A DNA stretch of 64,000 nucleotides from positions 47,213-111,212 of the forward strand of contig KB304165.1 in the NCBI GenBank assembly GCA_000328365.1, read 5' to 3'. Each line of letters begins with the position of its first letter. Position 1 is the first letter of the stretch. Made by a program: the position numbers and the translations under genes. The notes under the pieces are model-generated. The model did no database searches, had not been told where the DNA came from, and saw nothing but the letters and a program-made list of their open reading frames with translations. Below are positions 23,401-35,649 of the stretch, one piece after another. The DNA comes from Capitella teleta (Eukaryota; Annelida; Polychaeta; Capitellidae).

Positions 23401-23815
23401 CCATTACCTAGACCCCAGTATCTTTAATTCAGACCACACCAAAATTCCCAGAGATCCGTGTCAATCCACCATCATTTGCACAAATCGTTCTAACGTTATA
23501 ATAAAAGTCAGACGTTGTCCTTATTATTCCGAGTAATTTTTAAATTATGCATCTGTGTCTGGATAATATTGTAGAGTTTAAACATTTATTTTGGAGGTCG
23601 AGCTTAAAGTGACGTGGCTAATGACCAAGGGTGTCGTTCTGGTCCATATATAAATCAAATTATAATGCTGATCACTTCCTGGATATAGGCATCATGCAAG
23701 TATATGAAGCGCCCACAGTAATGTATGCTACGATTATTTAGTGTTCGGTTAATACCTATATTCCTCCGGTTTTGGCATTATGAATAAATGAATAAATGAA
23801 GTATTACATCTATTC
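23401..23815. other. No gene recognised
   Basis: Nothing supported apart from a short GAATAAATGAATAAATGAAG repeat near 23781. Confidence 0.5.
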
Positions 23816-23819
23816 CAGC

Positions 23820-24260
23820 GATTCCAGAGATTTCAATGGCACAACCATTTTCCGAGAAAGTGTTACAACGCATGTCTTGTGTAAATACCAAGCAAAGATA
23901 AGAGAAAATTAATACTTGACACAGTTAGTATAACACTTCATTCTGCCATTTCTGTAATTTATATTTCAATATCATCAACATTGACGCCGATTTATCACAA
24001 TCAATGTAGAGTGCACCCAACAGTCACAGTGTTTTCACGTTCAACGTCTAAAGCAGGGCCCCGAACCATGAGTATGTATCATTGGGATATATATGGTAAC
24101 GCTTACGCATTTGTATTCCTTTGTTTTGGAGTTGCCTTTTTGTGATTGAAACTATAATGTTAACATAGTTAACAAAACAAACAAAAAAGAAACAATATGT
24201 ATTGAAGCCCCATGTAACATATGACATTCCATTATGATTGTTCAGTTGTCCAGCTATCAC
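23820..24260. repeat. Dispersed diverged repeat, copy 1 (partner at 31.4 kb)
   Basis: Blocks in the same order and orientation as 31430-31790: GAGAAAGTGTT, a CATTTCT-TTTCA-ATCATCAACATT block with TTTATC and AGAGTGCAC, then AAAGCAGGGC, TATTGAAG(C/G)(C/G)CCATG and ATGACATT. Divergence is considerable (roughly 70% identity over the best parts by eye). No coding frame or inverted ends. It may be an old non-autonomous element. Confidence 0.5.
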
Positions 24261-24820
24261 AAATTTACTGAATGTATACATGCATTCTTGTAATGTACAA
24301 GGCGACGACCAGCAGAACAATTTTATGGTCTTCTATAGAATCTAGTTATTGACAAAGACATGCAATGCTGCAATGTCCATCTGTGAGTTTTCCCATGGGG
24401 TTACAATAGATAAACGAAAAACTTGGGCTGAATATGAATCGACTTTTGCACAGAATAAATGTCAATTGTCCGATATTCTCAGGGCCGAGACGTGCGTAGA
24501 AAGTAAGAAAGTTAGTTCTATCAGTTAATGATTGTAATATAGAGGAATAAAATCGTGAGATGCATCGGATGTGAATATAGTCAAAACATGCCGACAACTT
24601 GGCTGCATTACACTACTGTGCCCTTAACTGGGCATATCACATGTCGAAAATCTTATCACTCCGAGTTGTCCATTTCAATTCAGGAACGCTATAGACAAAA
24701 ACACCCATTTACTTCAATAAGTGCGCTACGGCATGATTAAACCAAACGCTTATACACTCGTAATATGACATTACGGCATACGTTATCCTTTGACCCGACT
24801 ACAAATATGAAGCATGTATA
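24261..24820. other. No gene recognised
   Basis: Short chance frames only (24346-24597 minus, 24555-24740 plus); no domain or repeat noticed. Confidence 0.45.
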
Positions 24821-24822
24821 AC

Positions 24823-25150
24823 AGGGTTCTACGGCTCTACCCAAACTATTTGGATGATACTGGCGCCATAACAGAAGGCCCGGGACCGGGGTTTCCCCCT
24901 ACTGTTATCAATAAATCCCAAGGGCTCTTTATCTTGCATACCACCATAGACAGTAATACACAGCGCCCGGCTTTGTTACGCAGTTAGGCACCACTGCAGA
25001 GTCACCAAATAATTACAATTATGACGAATTACAAATATAATTCACAATCATAACGCCCGTGGCCTGATCGGGTCTCGAACCCGGGATCTCGACCACCATG
25101 GTCTGCATAGGATTGCAGTCAGCCGGTTAAACCCACTGATCTATTCGGAC
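24823..25150 (-). mobile_element. tRNA-derived SINE, copy 2
   Basis: Reverse orientation of the family at 19.0 kb. It reads TACGGCTCTACCCAAAC (3' body), CACCATAGACAGTAATACAC, GTTACGCAGTTAGGCACCAC, CACAATCATAACGCCCGTGG and GGTCTCGAACCCGGG (box B complement), ending at the tRNA-like head GCCGGTTAAACCCACTGATC. It is slightly shorter than copy 1 and has its own substitutions in the body. No clear target duplication was identified. Confidence 0.85.
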
Positions 25151-25450
25151 ATAAAATCTACATTTGTCGCTGGGAGCAGCTCCATGCTTGCGTGTGTTCG
25201 GGGTGAGGTAACAGCCAGACCTGGCATCGAAAAGGTTACTGTACATCATGATGATCATCAACAGCTTACTGAGACAGTTCCGTGAAAACGAGGACGGTAT
25301 CCGACCTAGATATAAAACAAAGGGAATTCAAACAGAATGAAACTGTCTTTGAATTTAGTTATATTTTATCTCAATAGTCGCTGTATTCACGACGATAGAG
25401 AGAAAGAAAAAGAAAAAAAAAGTATGTCATACGCATTCATGTAACCAACA

Positions 25451-25890
25451 TTAGTGAAGTTTCAATATGCAAGAAAAATCCAAAAAATTAAGACGAATGT
25501 GACAATAGCAGCAGTGTGACAATCCCTGGTGAGGCGATGTATTTCGTATGATGCCAAAGATTGAGCCATGACTTGCATTACTCGTGTTCTGCGTGTCCTG
25601 GTTGAAAAAAAAAATCCAATGCCCTGGGCACCTGGAGCTCTGAGCGACGTGATTCAGGACAGACGTCTCCCACGGGGACACTTGCAGTCCATAAAGGGAG
25701 AGAGCCAAGCTCTCACCTAACGTGTTAATGGACGCATTTGGCTTTCTTGCAAAAGCAAAGCCGCAGTTTGATGAAGAGAAGAAGGCAGCGATGTCTATTC
25801 GTATATCTATGACGTGATCATGATTTGCCCCGACATACGATATCATTTCAAGAACGGGGCCAAAGTGCTTAGTGTTGTAACTTTTCAACT
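25451..25890 (-). other. Unassigned open frame behind LINE fragment
   Basis: The minus frame that carries the LINE motifs stays open down to 25451, giving a 269-codon frame in total. The part below about 25890 (for example ANHDHVIDIRIDIAAFFSSS) has no LINE similarity that I can see. It may be LINE 3' sequence that happens to be open, or an unrelated remnant. The plus strand of the same place also has a short open stretch (MDAFGFLAKAKPQFDEEKKA around 25720-25800). Confidence 0.3.
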
Positions 25891-26310
25891 GGTCATTAAT
25901 GTGTATATAAAAACATTGGACTCTCTCCTGGAATACGAACACGTGATGAGGGATTTTTGTTTCTAAATGGTCGCTACAGAAGTATAATAATTCATTTAGA
26001 TATGATGGCGACCATCCAGGAATACATTGAAGAGCGATTGTTACGATTTTGAAAATAAATTGTTGACTATTTGGTAACCAATGCAAGTTAATTAATACTG
26101 GAGTAGTGTGTTCGAATTTCGATGTATTCGTTGAAAGCATCGCCCAGGAGCTCTGTAGTAAAAATTTTCTTAGAATAGAACAATTTGTGGAATACAAAAA
26201 GTGAGTTACAATAGTCAATATGAACTGTGATAAAAACATGAATGAAAAACTCAATTTCATGTTTATTGTAATGTCCTGGATGCGAGAATAATATCAGAAA
26301 TGACGAGGGA
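25891..26310 (-). mobile_element. LINE reverse-transcriptase 3' fragment (CR1/jockey-like tail)
   Basis: The minus strand encodes the well-known C-terminal tail of non-LTR retrotransposon ORF2. HIDYCNSLF (26.2 kb, one frame) is followed in a second frame by SKFEHTTPVLINLHWLPNSQ, FIFKIVTIALQCIPGWSPSY and LNELL. In CR1/L2/jockey-type LINEs these read 'LDYCNSLL...ITPVLKxLHWLPVxxRIxFKIxxLxxKxLxGxAPxYL'. The two motif groups are in different frames, so a frameshift lies between about 26180 and 26210. Only about 130 residues of the RT tail remain. It is a truncated, inactive copy and says nothing about a host gene. Confidence 0.72.
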
Positions 26311-26351
26311 ATGTATATGAAAGTACTGTTGCTATTTTGATGACATTGCAA

Positions 26352-29300
26352 TAAGCCAAAGAAAAGAATGTTTTATTATAATATTACATAATTTACTTTT
26401 ATACATTATCATTACATTATTCTTATTATATACATAAAACGTGATTAAGATGTTTTACTTGAGATCTGGTTCCTTTCAAATCCCATGAACCAAATCCAAT
26501 TAACTATTTCATGACGAACTACTCACTCTCACATCTTTATGCATGCTAGCAGCTTTTGGTCACTAGAGCAATTACCCTGTGTACTGGGTTGTTTGTTTGT
26601 GTTTTTGTTTTTATTTTTGTTTTTGTTTTTGTTTTCAAGTCAAAAACATCTAAAGATTTAAGAACAATGCCTTTGGCTTATAATGAAAAAAAAAAATGAA
26701 CAGGTGCGTTTTATTACTTCTGATCCAATTAATGTCAACATTAGTTATTCTTAGATTTTCCGTGAACAGTGTAGCGCGTATGTTTGGAGCAAAAAAAAGT
26801 GTGTTTTACAAAACAAAAATCCATTTTTGTTTTAATCAGCCAACAACTCAACGTGTCCCCATAATTATTAAATAAGGAAAACACATAGTTTTCACTGATG
26901 GCAGCTATTGATACATTTCCAATGGTGAGGGCTCCCAATATTTATGATCCATTTTTTTTACTGTAACAAAAAGTACACAGCACTTATTATCATCACATAC
27001 TAACAAAATTATCTGATTGAAATTGAAACGATGCTAACTATGTCTGATTTTAGGATTGGGGATTGTAGTATGTACTTGGGTTGTAGCACTTTACAAATTT
27101 TATTAGCACCGTCCTTGAATTAGAATAATTACCTGGCTTCAATTGAATAATGCACTCTTAGTTGGAGCTTTGCTATTATGGACGTCCTTGGAACGAGTGA
27201 ATGGATCTCATCATTCCATTTCAGGACAATGACCTTTCCCCTGGTCTTCAAATTGCCATACTTTCGGTACATAATTTGGATAATGACTATGGACCTAATT
27301 CCGCAAATGACATCAAAGGAAAGGGCCGTATCACTAGATCCCATTCCACAGCCTTTGCTTAAATGGAGTGTGATTGATAAAATGAAATAAATATTAATTT
27401 GTTTATGTTTGAATGTATTGTTTGATTATTTGCGCCGATGGCAACTTTCAACTAGAACCCAATTTCTTAGTTGGAAATGTATTTTGATGCTTGCAAACAG
27501 CAACTGTCTTTGTAGCTTTGTGAATGAGTATAAGTCAGGTTAATGGATCCAATGAAATCAGCTCATATTGGTAAAAAAAAAAACATGCTAACACGTATAT
27601 GCTTAATTCTTATTTCAGCTAGTTCTCTCTGTATTGCACATATTATCTTTTACTCTGATAAAACTCTCACAAGTGTGATAATGCTTCATATCACGTTATA
27701 TACCATCATGATCCCAAAATTCTATGTAATCTAATTAGTGATTTTTTACAGTTCTTACTACCCACACTACAATCCATGCAGCCACACAAATGCAATCAAC
27801 TGTCTCCGAGGCGTGTTATCAGTTTCGTGGGGTTTTTTTCTATTAGTTCCGCTTTTTTCAGTTATTTTCTTTTCCAAGGTGCAGATTTTCCTGCTTGTCA
27901 AGGATTTCGACAAAATCGTGTCTCCCAATGCCCCAATGTTTTTTAGCAGGCAGTGCAAGTGTTATTATTCACATATATGCATTTAATAAAGGTTATAGTA
28001 TAGGTTGCAGTCGATGGAAGCTATAAAATTTATGTAATATGAAATATAATATATTATTTTGTTCGTGATCAATTGACGGCTTTCCCAAGATTCGTGGGCC
28101 TTTTTTTACCATTTATAAAAGCTGACAATGAGGCACGCAAAATGGTGATGTCACGTTCGATTGACGCCATTGAACATAGACATGCAGTCATTAACAAAAT
28201 AATGTATCACGCTTGTCGCGATAAAGAGTGATGCATTGGCCACATTATTATTTTTTTAGCTCGACGCACATGTGCATCAGCGTTTTCTGTTTTCGTTTTC
28301 TGATGTCATACCCTGAAATTCAAATTGCGCATTGTCTGACAACTAGTTAAAATGCATGTTATTTCAAACTGGTGCAATATTAATCATGGTCATGGCATGA
28401 TGGTAGCATAAAACAAGAGGAGCATCAAGTTCGTCACCACCCACTTGCCGACATGTAAATCTCAACAAGCTGAAACATATGCGGGAACCCCCCCCCCCCA
28501 AAGTTGGATTCATGAGTGATCAGAGGTAATGACGAAGTATTCTTTAGGCAGCACAAAACGTTGTTGGCAAGAGTTCATATGCGACCAGCACAGGAAATAC
28601 TGGCAGCTAGGTAGCATTCTTGGTGTCCTATGGGAGAGACGGGAATATCAGGTACGAATTCGGCGACGCGTTGTCAAGCAATTTTAGTTTTATTTTACAA
28701 CACAATCGTGTACTGACATCAATGTATGTCAACTGATTTATCTGAGGTAATCACTCGCTGATCTAATTAACGGACAGCCGGGCATATCTGAGCAGACAGG
28801 TTAGTTGCTGAGCACAACAGGGGCGGGTGATGGAGTTAACTGGCTGACTCGTATATATGATATAAAGATATACGATATAAGGATATCCTCGCGTTCATCT
28901 TTTTCTAGGTGATAATTATAAACATAGCAATACATCTTAGATCTTAATAGTGCTGTTAGTTTGTCATCATCAGCACCATTACTTAGGGCGATCCCAACAT
29001 TAATGGGTTATTGAGAAGCAAGGTCCATGGTATTGTGAGCGATTGATTCCACGATCATTTCTCTAAACATTTCAGTTCTTTTGAATAATCAGTACACACT
29101 AGGAATTGATTATAATCGGACGGAATGGACACGACTAAACCATCAAATGCACTGGGATGCGAAGACGACTGGAATACAATTATTTCGTGCCTCCCATTTT
29201 GAAAGTCACGATCTCTTTAATGAAGTGAGTATTTTTTTTTGCCGATTGTAACCAGTGACCTGGGTTGTTTTTGTGTGACCAAGTTTTTCTAGCAAATAAA

Positions 29301-30925
29301 CGATAATTGAATTTGAATCAACGGTCATCTCCCTCTTATGCATATGACCAAATGACATTGACGAATCTGTTGACAAGAACTTCTTTGTAATTATAATACG
29401 TAGAAGACTCCGTATGCTAGTCGGTGTGTATAGCTGCCGAAAGGTGCCTTGAGTTACTGGCAAAAATAAAAGCTGATCGTTTACCTGATCTGGTGTCAGA
29501 CGCAATTGACTCCCGAACAAACATCACTTTGACACAAATTGTTCTTGTAATTATGGCCCTCTACGTAAACGGTAGGATAACAAGACAGGTTACCAGCCAG
29601 AACCTCCATTAGTGTAGCACATTGTTTGGCTTTGCAAGCATGTGCCCATGCCTTTATAAAACTGCAGGTCATTGGAAGATAATGATGATGCATCGTATGC
29701 ATTATACCTTTGTGGCACATGGGTTCAACGTCCAATTACTGGTTTCAGGCATCATATTTGGACACCAATCATGGTCACTGCCTAGACTGGGTCCGTAATA
29801 CAATAATGAATAAAATATGATGTCTCAACCTTTGTCTGTGGACCAAATCGATGCAAGCGTTGCCCATGCAGAATCACTTATAACAATTGTTTTAACCAAA
29901 TTTCATGAATATTCATAACCCAGTCGAACTTACCAACTAAGATTTTGCGTGTGTATTCCATCGAATGAATCATTTTGGGTCATGTAATCTATCAAAGGGT
30001 TCTTATACATCTTTACCAAGATGTACATTGCTATGGGGTCGATAACATCAATGCCCAGGTTCCGATTCTGACTCCCCATCACACATAAGCACCTTTGATG
30101 TGGTCATGCAGCATTTGCAATGGATATTTCCAATGAGCCTTCTACCTCAGTGCGTCTGTGTGGTGGCAACCAACGAACGTGGAATATCAATCGTATGATG
30201 CAGAAGCCCTAGAGAATGGCATTCGTCAGCAGTATTCAGTTATCACAAACGCTCGGCAAGTGGTGGTCGGGCTTCTAGCGTGCTTGTTTGGGGAGGAAAT
30301 GGCGCTGACCACTGAAGGCTCCAAACAAGCCACTAAAACCATGCGTCTTCTATTGAGGCATTTTTTTCTGGTCCCTTTTCATTGCTCGGCACATACACTA
30401 TATCAGGATCCCGAGGCTGAGTAAGACACAAATAAGAGCTAATTTCCACGAATCAATTAATTTTGTTGATTATCCCCATGACCTTTAACTTCGATGTAAT
30501 GAAATAAATTAAACTGTAATACTGTAATAATTAAAACTCCTGATTTAGTCAGATGGGTATGCTAGACATTTACTGTGTTAATATCAATGCCACAGCTTGC
30601 TTAACAACTGATATATCAGCCTTTTAATATATCGTAATTGCAATTATGCAAGATTACGCAAGAACGGTGTTACCTAACGCCGTTACAGTCTGATGCTTGT
30701 TGTACATCTTGTCGCATTGAATCAATTCAATCTTTTGAGTAAATCTCAAAGTCGTTGCTTAAATAATAAATGAACAAGGTGATTGGCAATTTAGAAGTTC
30801 ACTGTGACCTTGAACATCAGCCTTTGACCTCAACAATTTAATGAGAGATGTTAAACCTAAAAGTTTGCTGTCATTCAATTAGTTCAATTGTTCAATTAGT
30901 TATCCTGTACACAAATTCAAGCACA
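26352..30925. other. No gene recognised
   Basis: Contains TTTTTGT-type repeats at 26590-26635, a run of C at 28489-28499 and a short GATATA-rich repeat near 28855-28890. The frame at 30158-30424 (plus) has a protein-like middle (DAEALENGIRQQYSVITNAR) but no recognisable family and a length expected by chance. No gene is supported. Confidence 0.45.
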
Positions 30926-30929
30926 AACA

Positions 30930-31222
30930 TACACACACAGTAACACACACACTAACCCACACACTAACACACAGTAACACACACAGTAACACACACACTA
31001 ACATGAAGTAACACACACACTAACACACAGTAACACACATACTAACACACACTAACACACAGTAGCACACACTAACACACAGTAACACACACCATAACCC
31101 ACCGTAACACACACTAACACACACTAACACACAGTAACACACACTAACGCGCAGTAACACACACCATAACACACCATAACACACAGTAACACACACACTA
31201 ACACGCACACTAACCCACACAC
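30930..31222. repeat. AC-rich minisatellite, mixed 10- and 12-bp units
   Basis: About 290 bp made of alternating (AC)nTAAC words: units such as ACACACAGTA, ACACACACTA and ACACACCATA in irregular order, with rare variants (ACTAACGCGC, CTAACCCACA). The variant mix suggests repeated slippage and unequal exchange. It yields a cysteine/valine-rich chance frame on the minus strand (31020-31328). Confidence 0.95.
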
Positions 31223-31429
31223 CAACAAAGCAATATGTAGAACAAGAAAAAAAAAATAATATATATATATATATAACAAGAGGGGCAATGCATCGACTTG
31301 TTTTCACTAAAATATAACAATTATCCACTGTCTTGGCATCATGCGTAGTGCAAATGAAATGTAATCTGAAATCAAGTTATGATTAGAGCGTGACTCATTT
31401 TAGAAACACAGAGGGAGCCATGTGAAAAA

Positions 31430-31790
31430 TGTCAATGTTTTCAAGGGCACTGTGTATTTCTGAAAAAGTGTTGGTATGATTGCTCTAACATGCCATGTTT
31501 TTATTCTCTTCATTTCTATTCCAATTTCATCAACATTTATGCCAATTTATCTCAATAAAAAGAGTGCACTCATCATTTCGCGGTATTCCCACTTTTTTTG
31601 CGTCAAACAGGGCGTTGGAGGGTGAGTAAACTTCATTGAACGTATAATTAAAGCAATGCTTTCGAGCTATTGTCTTGTTTGAGATATCTCGTAAAATATA
31701 AAAAGCAGAGAGCTTGCATTGAAGCGCCATGCAAGAGATGACATTTCGCGATCAATCACAACTTACATTTTAATGTTCCTTTATCTTTTT
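31430..31790. repeat. Dispersed diverged repeat, copy 2 (partner at 23.8 kb)
   Basis: Same block order as 23820-24260: GAAAAAGTGTTGG, a CATTTCTATTCCAATTTCATC block with ATTTATGCCAATTTATC and AGAGTGCACTCATC, then CAAACAGGGCGTT, GCATTGAAGCGCCATGCAAG and ATGACATTT. Old, diverged, non-coding. Confidence 0.5.
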
Positions 31791-32925
31791 AAAATTAACA
31801 TTTTACTCGATTTCTTGCAAGAATGGGCGCAGAATAATATAGTCAGTCAATACCAGGTAGTTATGTTTTAGAATAATTGGTACACTCTGTATATTATGCA
31901 ATCAGTAGAGTGTATTAACTGGAACCAACTGACCGGGGCAAACAGCAAAACAAGTCTACAAAATAAGAAGAAAAAAAAAAAAAAAACACATAATAAATTA
32001 GACATAATTTCAACCAGTTATTACCCGGTTGTAGCCCCCTTTATATGAAACACGGTCCAATATTGCTGGCTTTTAGTGTTGCTGAACAGGAGACAGGGGC
32101 GGTGTAGATGTAACGGTTGAGTAGGTTGCATAATGCATGTTGGTGAGCACATTCGAAAGTTTTTGTTGTCCTTGATTACGCACGTTAGTCACAAAATGAA
32201 GTGCGTACTGCAATAATTCACGATTTCAATGGAAGCAAACACGATGCCATCCATGTTGGATCATTTCGAGTGAATTTTGTGGATTGATACCCATGAGTAC
32301 TTTTTGTTGGTTGAATAGTCAGCAGTGATGATCCAATGTAAGCACCAAACCATTAATTGCTGGCAGTGTGCAATCAGCTATCTACTGTGCGACTACCAGA
32401 TGATGCATTTCTAAACCAACCACGCAAAAACATGGATTGACAAAGGTCAAGATGACACGATGATATTTGTAGCAGAGGTGCTCGTTATATAATATAAAAT
32501 AATAGCATCACGAGGCTGTGAATACTCGCAAGCCATGCGAAAAAGAAAACTCAGTATGCTATCAGTGACTATGATGTAAAAGTACTGATTGTAATAATAA
32601 TAATTCCTGTGCTAAATGGTGTTATCCCTTACATATTTACATCCACAACTAACTACAGTATCGGTATAATTATATGTCTGTCCCGATTAATAAGTATGGA
32701 GCTATAGATGTATTGAATTACAATACAGCATGTACATGTATGTGTCTCGTGTAGTACGATACATGTACGAGATAGGACTAGTCGGTAATTGATACAACTG
32801 ACATTATGCTTAGGGCCCTCAGATTTCAAGATTTGACTTTATGGAGATTAAGTCTGAAATTCAACAGAGGCAATGACGTCGGATTGCGTGCCTCGGTTGA
32901 TGCAATGGTTTCCGATAATATACGC
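31791..32925. other. No gene recognised
   Basis: A run of A near 31970-31985; otherwise ordinary AT-rich sequence with no supported feature. Confidence 0.5.
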
Positions 32926-32927
32926 TA

Positions 32928-33110
32928 GTGTTTCATGACCATGATGTCCAAAATGTCATCCAATATCACGATGCTATTATAACTCATTCTGAAAACAAAA
33001 CAATACATAGGCTGGTAGTTGTCACGGGAGAGATAGAAATATGTTATGCAGACGACTTGGACATAATTTCAACGGACCATAACGCCAACGTGAAGTTGAC
33101 ATCGTCCTGA
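32928..33110 (+). mobile_element. LINE reverse-transcriptase fragment with YADDL box
   Basis: The plus-strand 60-codon frame contains GEIEICYADDLDIISTDHNA. Y-A-D-D (residues 40-43, 33045-33056) is the catalytic box of reverse transcriptase, where the two Asp bind the metal ions. The flanking 'EIxYADDxDxIS' wording is that of non-LTR retrotransposon polymerases. The frame stops at 33108-33110, before the thumb region, and upstream RT blocks are not visible, so this is a short dead fragment. Its exact clade is not determinable here. Confidence 0.65.
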
Positions 33111-33114
33111 CTAG

Positions 33115-34295
33115 CTCAAAAAATCACCATAGAGCATGCAGCCCAGGAGGTACCGACGATCAGCTACCCACCAAATATCCCAACCCTTGAGAAATATTCA
33201 AAACCTGGGCCATAATCGGCATTACCACATGTACAGAGCTTATAATGGAACCCCAAATAACGTCAGAAGGCAAGAGTAGCCTCAGGGTGAAAATCTACAC
33301 CCCTAAAAAACAGCTACATGCCATATACAAAATTACAGATCCCTCATATGATCAGGCCTATGTATTGTACGCCCACGCGATTGAGATCATGACGTGATCA
33401 TGTGACCCTTTGCACTGTCGCCTTGACCCTTTTGCTAGCCTGAGCTGAGGTGACAACTCACACACAACCCACTGTCTTGGGGCTCGGTTGTGGTAAGCCC
33501 TTACGGGTAGACATGCCTCTGCTCGCGAATATAAATATATTCCAAATATAAAGACGAAACACTGCTGAATAAAGAGTCTCTCTTGTCTAACCGTATCTGA
33601 CATGCTATGTCATCTACACGCTTGAAATGAACCAACAAAATCAGTATTATCATATTAATGTAGTTTCTCTCCTGTGTCGAATAAACAAACATGTCATTTG
33701 TAAATGTAAAAATAACCTCTGCATAAGGGCAATACTTCATAGTATCAAAATTTGAGTTTTAAACTTGTACTTTTCTTCTGAATTCACAATTCCTTTGAAT
33801 ATAAATCAACCACATGCACTTTCAATTTACACTCTTCCCTGCTTTTGAGACTTCAAGATCAAATGGTAATACTAATAATAATAATTTATTTCGTACAAAA
33901 CATGATGCACTACACTCATGTGCATATTTTTATTGTTATTCACTGTTAGTTTCATTATTGCCATGAGCTGAAGCTAATAGATTTAGTTTATTGCGACATA
34001 ATCCTAAACTAACGTTCTCTATAAGCTAGCATAACTTACACTTTAAAGTGTTGTGACGCAAACGCTTTAATAGCCAATTAGCATGTCTTCTCTGCCTGAC
34101 TAACTGTTACTGCTGGTGTATGTGTCATGGGAGCGATTGTACTCTCATACGAAGTCGATCATCACTGAATATTACTCCTCATGTCACTAACTTTGTAAAA
34201 AATTCTTTATCATAAGTCAGGAACTATACCCAAGAAGGCAGCACTCTTCCAACGGATCCATTGACGCAAAGATGTAACTGTGGTCAGCTTCAGGC
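33115..34295. other. No gene recognised
   Basis: Contains a CTAATAATAATAATTT short repeat near 33872 and possibly degenerate LINE-derived sequence just after 33110. No gene is supported. Confidence 0.45.
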
Positions 34296-34299
34296 TCAC

Positions 34300-35493
34300 T
34301 AAACTGTGACATCCCATTATGCAGTCAAGTCAAGCCTACGCGAGTCCTCTCTTCACACGATGGCGCCCTCCGTGTGACAGAAGAAGCGACTGTTTCTACC
34401 AAGTGAGTCAAGAGACCCTCATCACCCTCTGCCTGATTGAAACACATCCACCCTTACACGCTACCTCCCAGGAAGATCTTTCACCCCTCCCATCAAGAAC
34501 CATCGTTACGTTGTGTCTTCTGATTCGTCACTTCAGTGATTTGCGCTCCTTTGATCCGCAAACATTCAGTTTGTATTGACTTACTTATTTCATTTGAAAA
34601 CTTATTATAATTTGTTTATGTTTACCTTAGTAATGTATTTTGGATTGATTAATGTTAATTTACTTATGCATTATCACTGTTTTTCAAAATGATATGCATT
34701 CTTTTGAAATATTAGTATTGATCTTTTCATATAATGTTTGATTGTTTTGACATGTGTGCTGATTTATACGCGTATTTTAATGAATTTATTTGATGTATTT
34801 ACATTTATACTATGTGTGTGCCCTTATAATCCACCGTGCCTGCATACTAAAGTGCATACCTCTCCCATATGTATCCTGTAGATTTTGTTAATTGAACCCA
34901 AAATCTTAAAAGAGGGAGGTGTTGTGAATACCCATGCATGCATACACATATTACACTGTATTAGTTTTCTCGCTCTCCTTTTCCCCCCTGCTTCATTCTC
35001 TCCATCGAATGCCCCTTCGTACTCAAACATTGAACTCTCTAGGATCACTAACTGCTCTGACTTTCCAGGTGAGACTTGCCACATTCTTCAAAAGTTATGT
35101 TTCTATATAACCAGAGGAAATACTGAGCTCGAATTTCTTCTCCAACTAACCCATTAACTGCCAATCACCTTTAGCTGTACGTGAGGAAGATCACCTTAAG
35201 TTCTCCTCAGAATAACCTGTACTTGACAAAGTTTGCTCTTTCCTCAATGGTTAAGTTTTGCATGTGACTTACCCACGAGATCCCGTTTGATGAATATTAA
35301 TATATCCCTGTCGGCTCTTTATAAACCCGACCAAACCAGCATCCAACAAGCCACTCTTTCTTCCACCACTGCCCTCATCCAACCACCTTTCATTTGGACC
35401 TGCTTCAATAAATTGAATTATTCTTCAACCCTAGTCTGTGTGCTTTACCCCCTAAGTTCAGACTAGGCCAGAACCGGAAACACGCACGGAACA
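34300..35493 (+). mobile_element. Gypsy-like LTR retrotransposon 3' end (fossil)
   Basis: A polypurine tract (AAAAGAGGGAGG, 34908-34919) is followed immediately by TGTTGTGAATACC, the expected start of a 3' LTR. Inside the putative LTR are TATAAA at 35320-35325 and AATAAA at 35407-35412, spaced as a promoter and poly(A) signal should be. A plausible end is ...GGAACA at about 35493, giving an LTR near 575 bp; the exact end is uncertain. The stretch 34300-34907 has the position of the pol-to-LTR tail, and a few protein-like words occur near 34.35-34.5 kb, but no domain is intact. No 5' LTR was found in the window. The copy is old and incomplete. Confidence 0.55.
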
Positions 35494-35539
35494 TACAGGA
35501 TTTGGAGCAAAAATTTACTTGTATATGAAATAAATTTAA

Positions 35540-35645
35540 GTCAAGCCCTACTTCAACGGCGGATCGAGATGCTTCTGCAGCACTTTCCGCCGCTTTACCG
35601 ATACGCTTGACTTCGTGCCGGGGTTTCGAGGGCCATGCGCGGTCT
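35540..35645. ncRNA. GC-rich block with nested stems (structured RNA or exon)
   Basis: In an AT-rich setting this block is clearly richer in GC. It holds three nested complementary pairs: GTCAAGC 35540-35546 with GCTTGAC 35605-35611, GGCGGA 35558-35563 with TCCGCC 35586-35591, and TGCT 35570-35573 with AGCA 35579-35582. That is a plausible folded RNA of about 72 nt. An alternative is a coding exon on the minus strand, where one frame gives KRIGKAAESAAEASRSAVEV and another VSVKRRKVLQKHLDPPLK. It lies just past the LTR fossil, so it could also be element-derived. Confidence 0.3.
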
Positions 35646-35649
35646 AACT

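Noticed and set aside
30158-30424. 88-codon plus frame with protein-like middle
   Set aside because: No family, no splice context, and frames of this length are common by chance in this window.
31020-31328. 102-codon Cys/Val/Ser-rich frame
   Set aside because: Translation of the AC-rich minisatellite.
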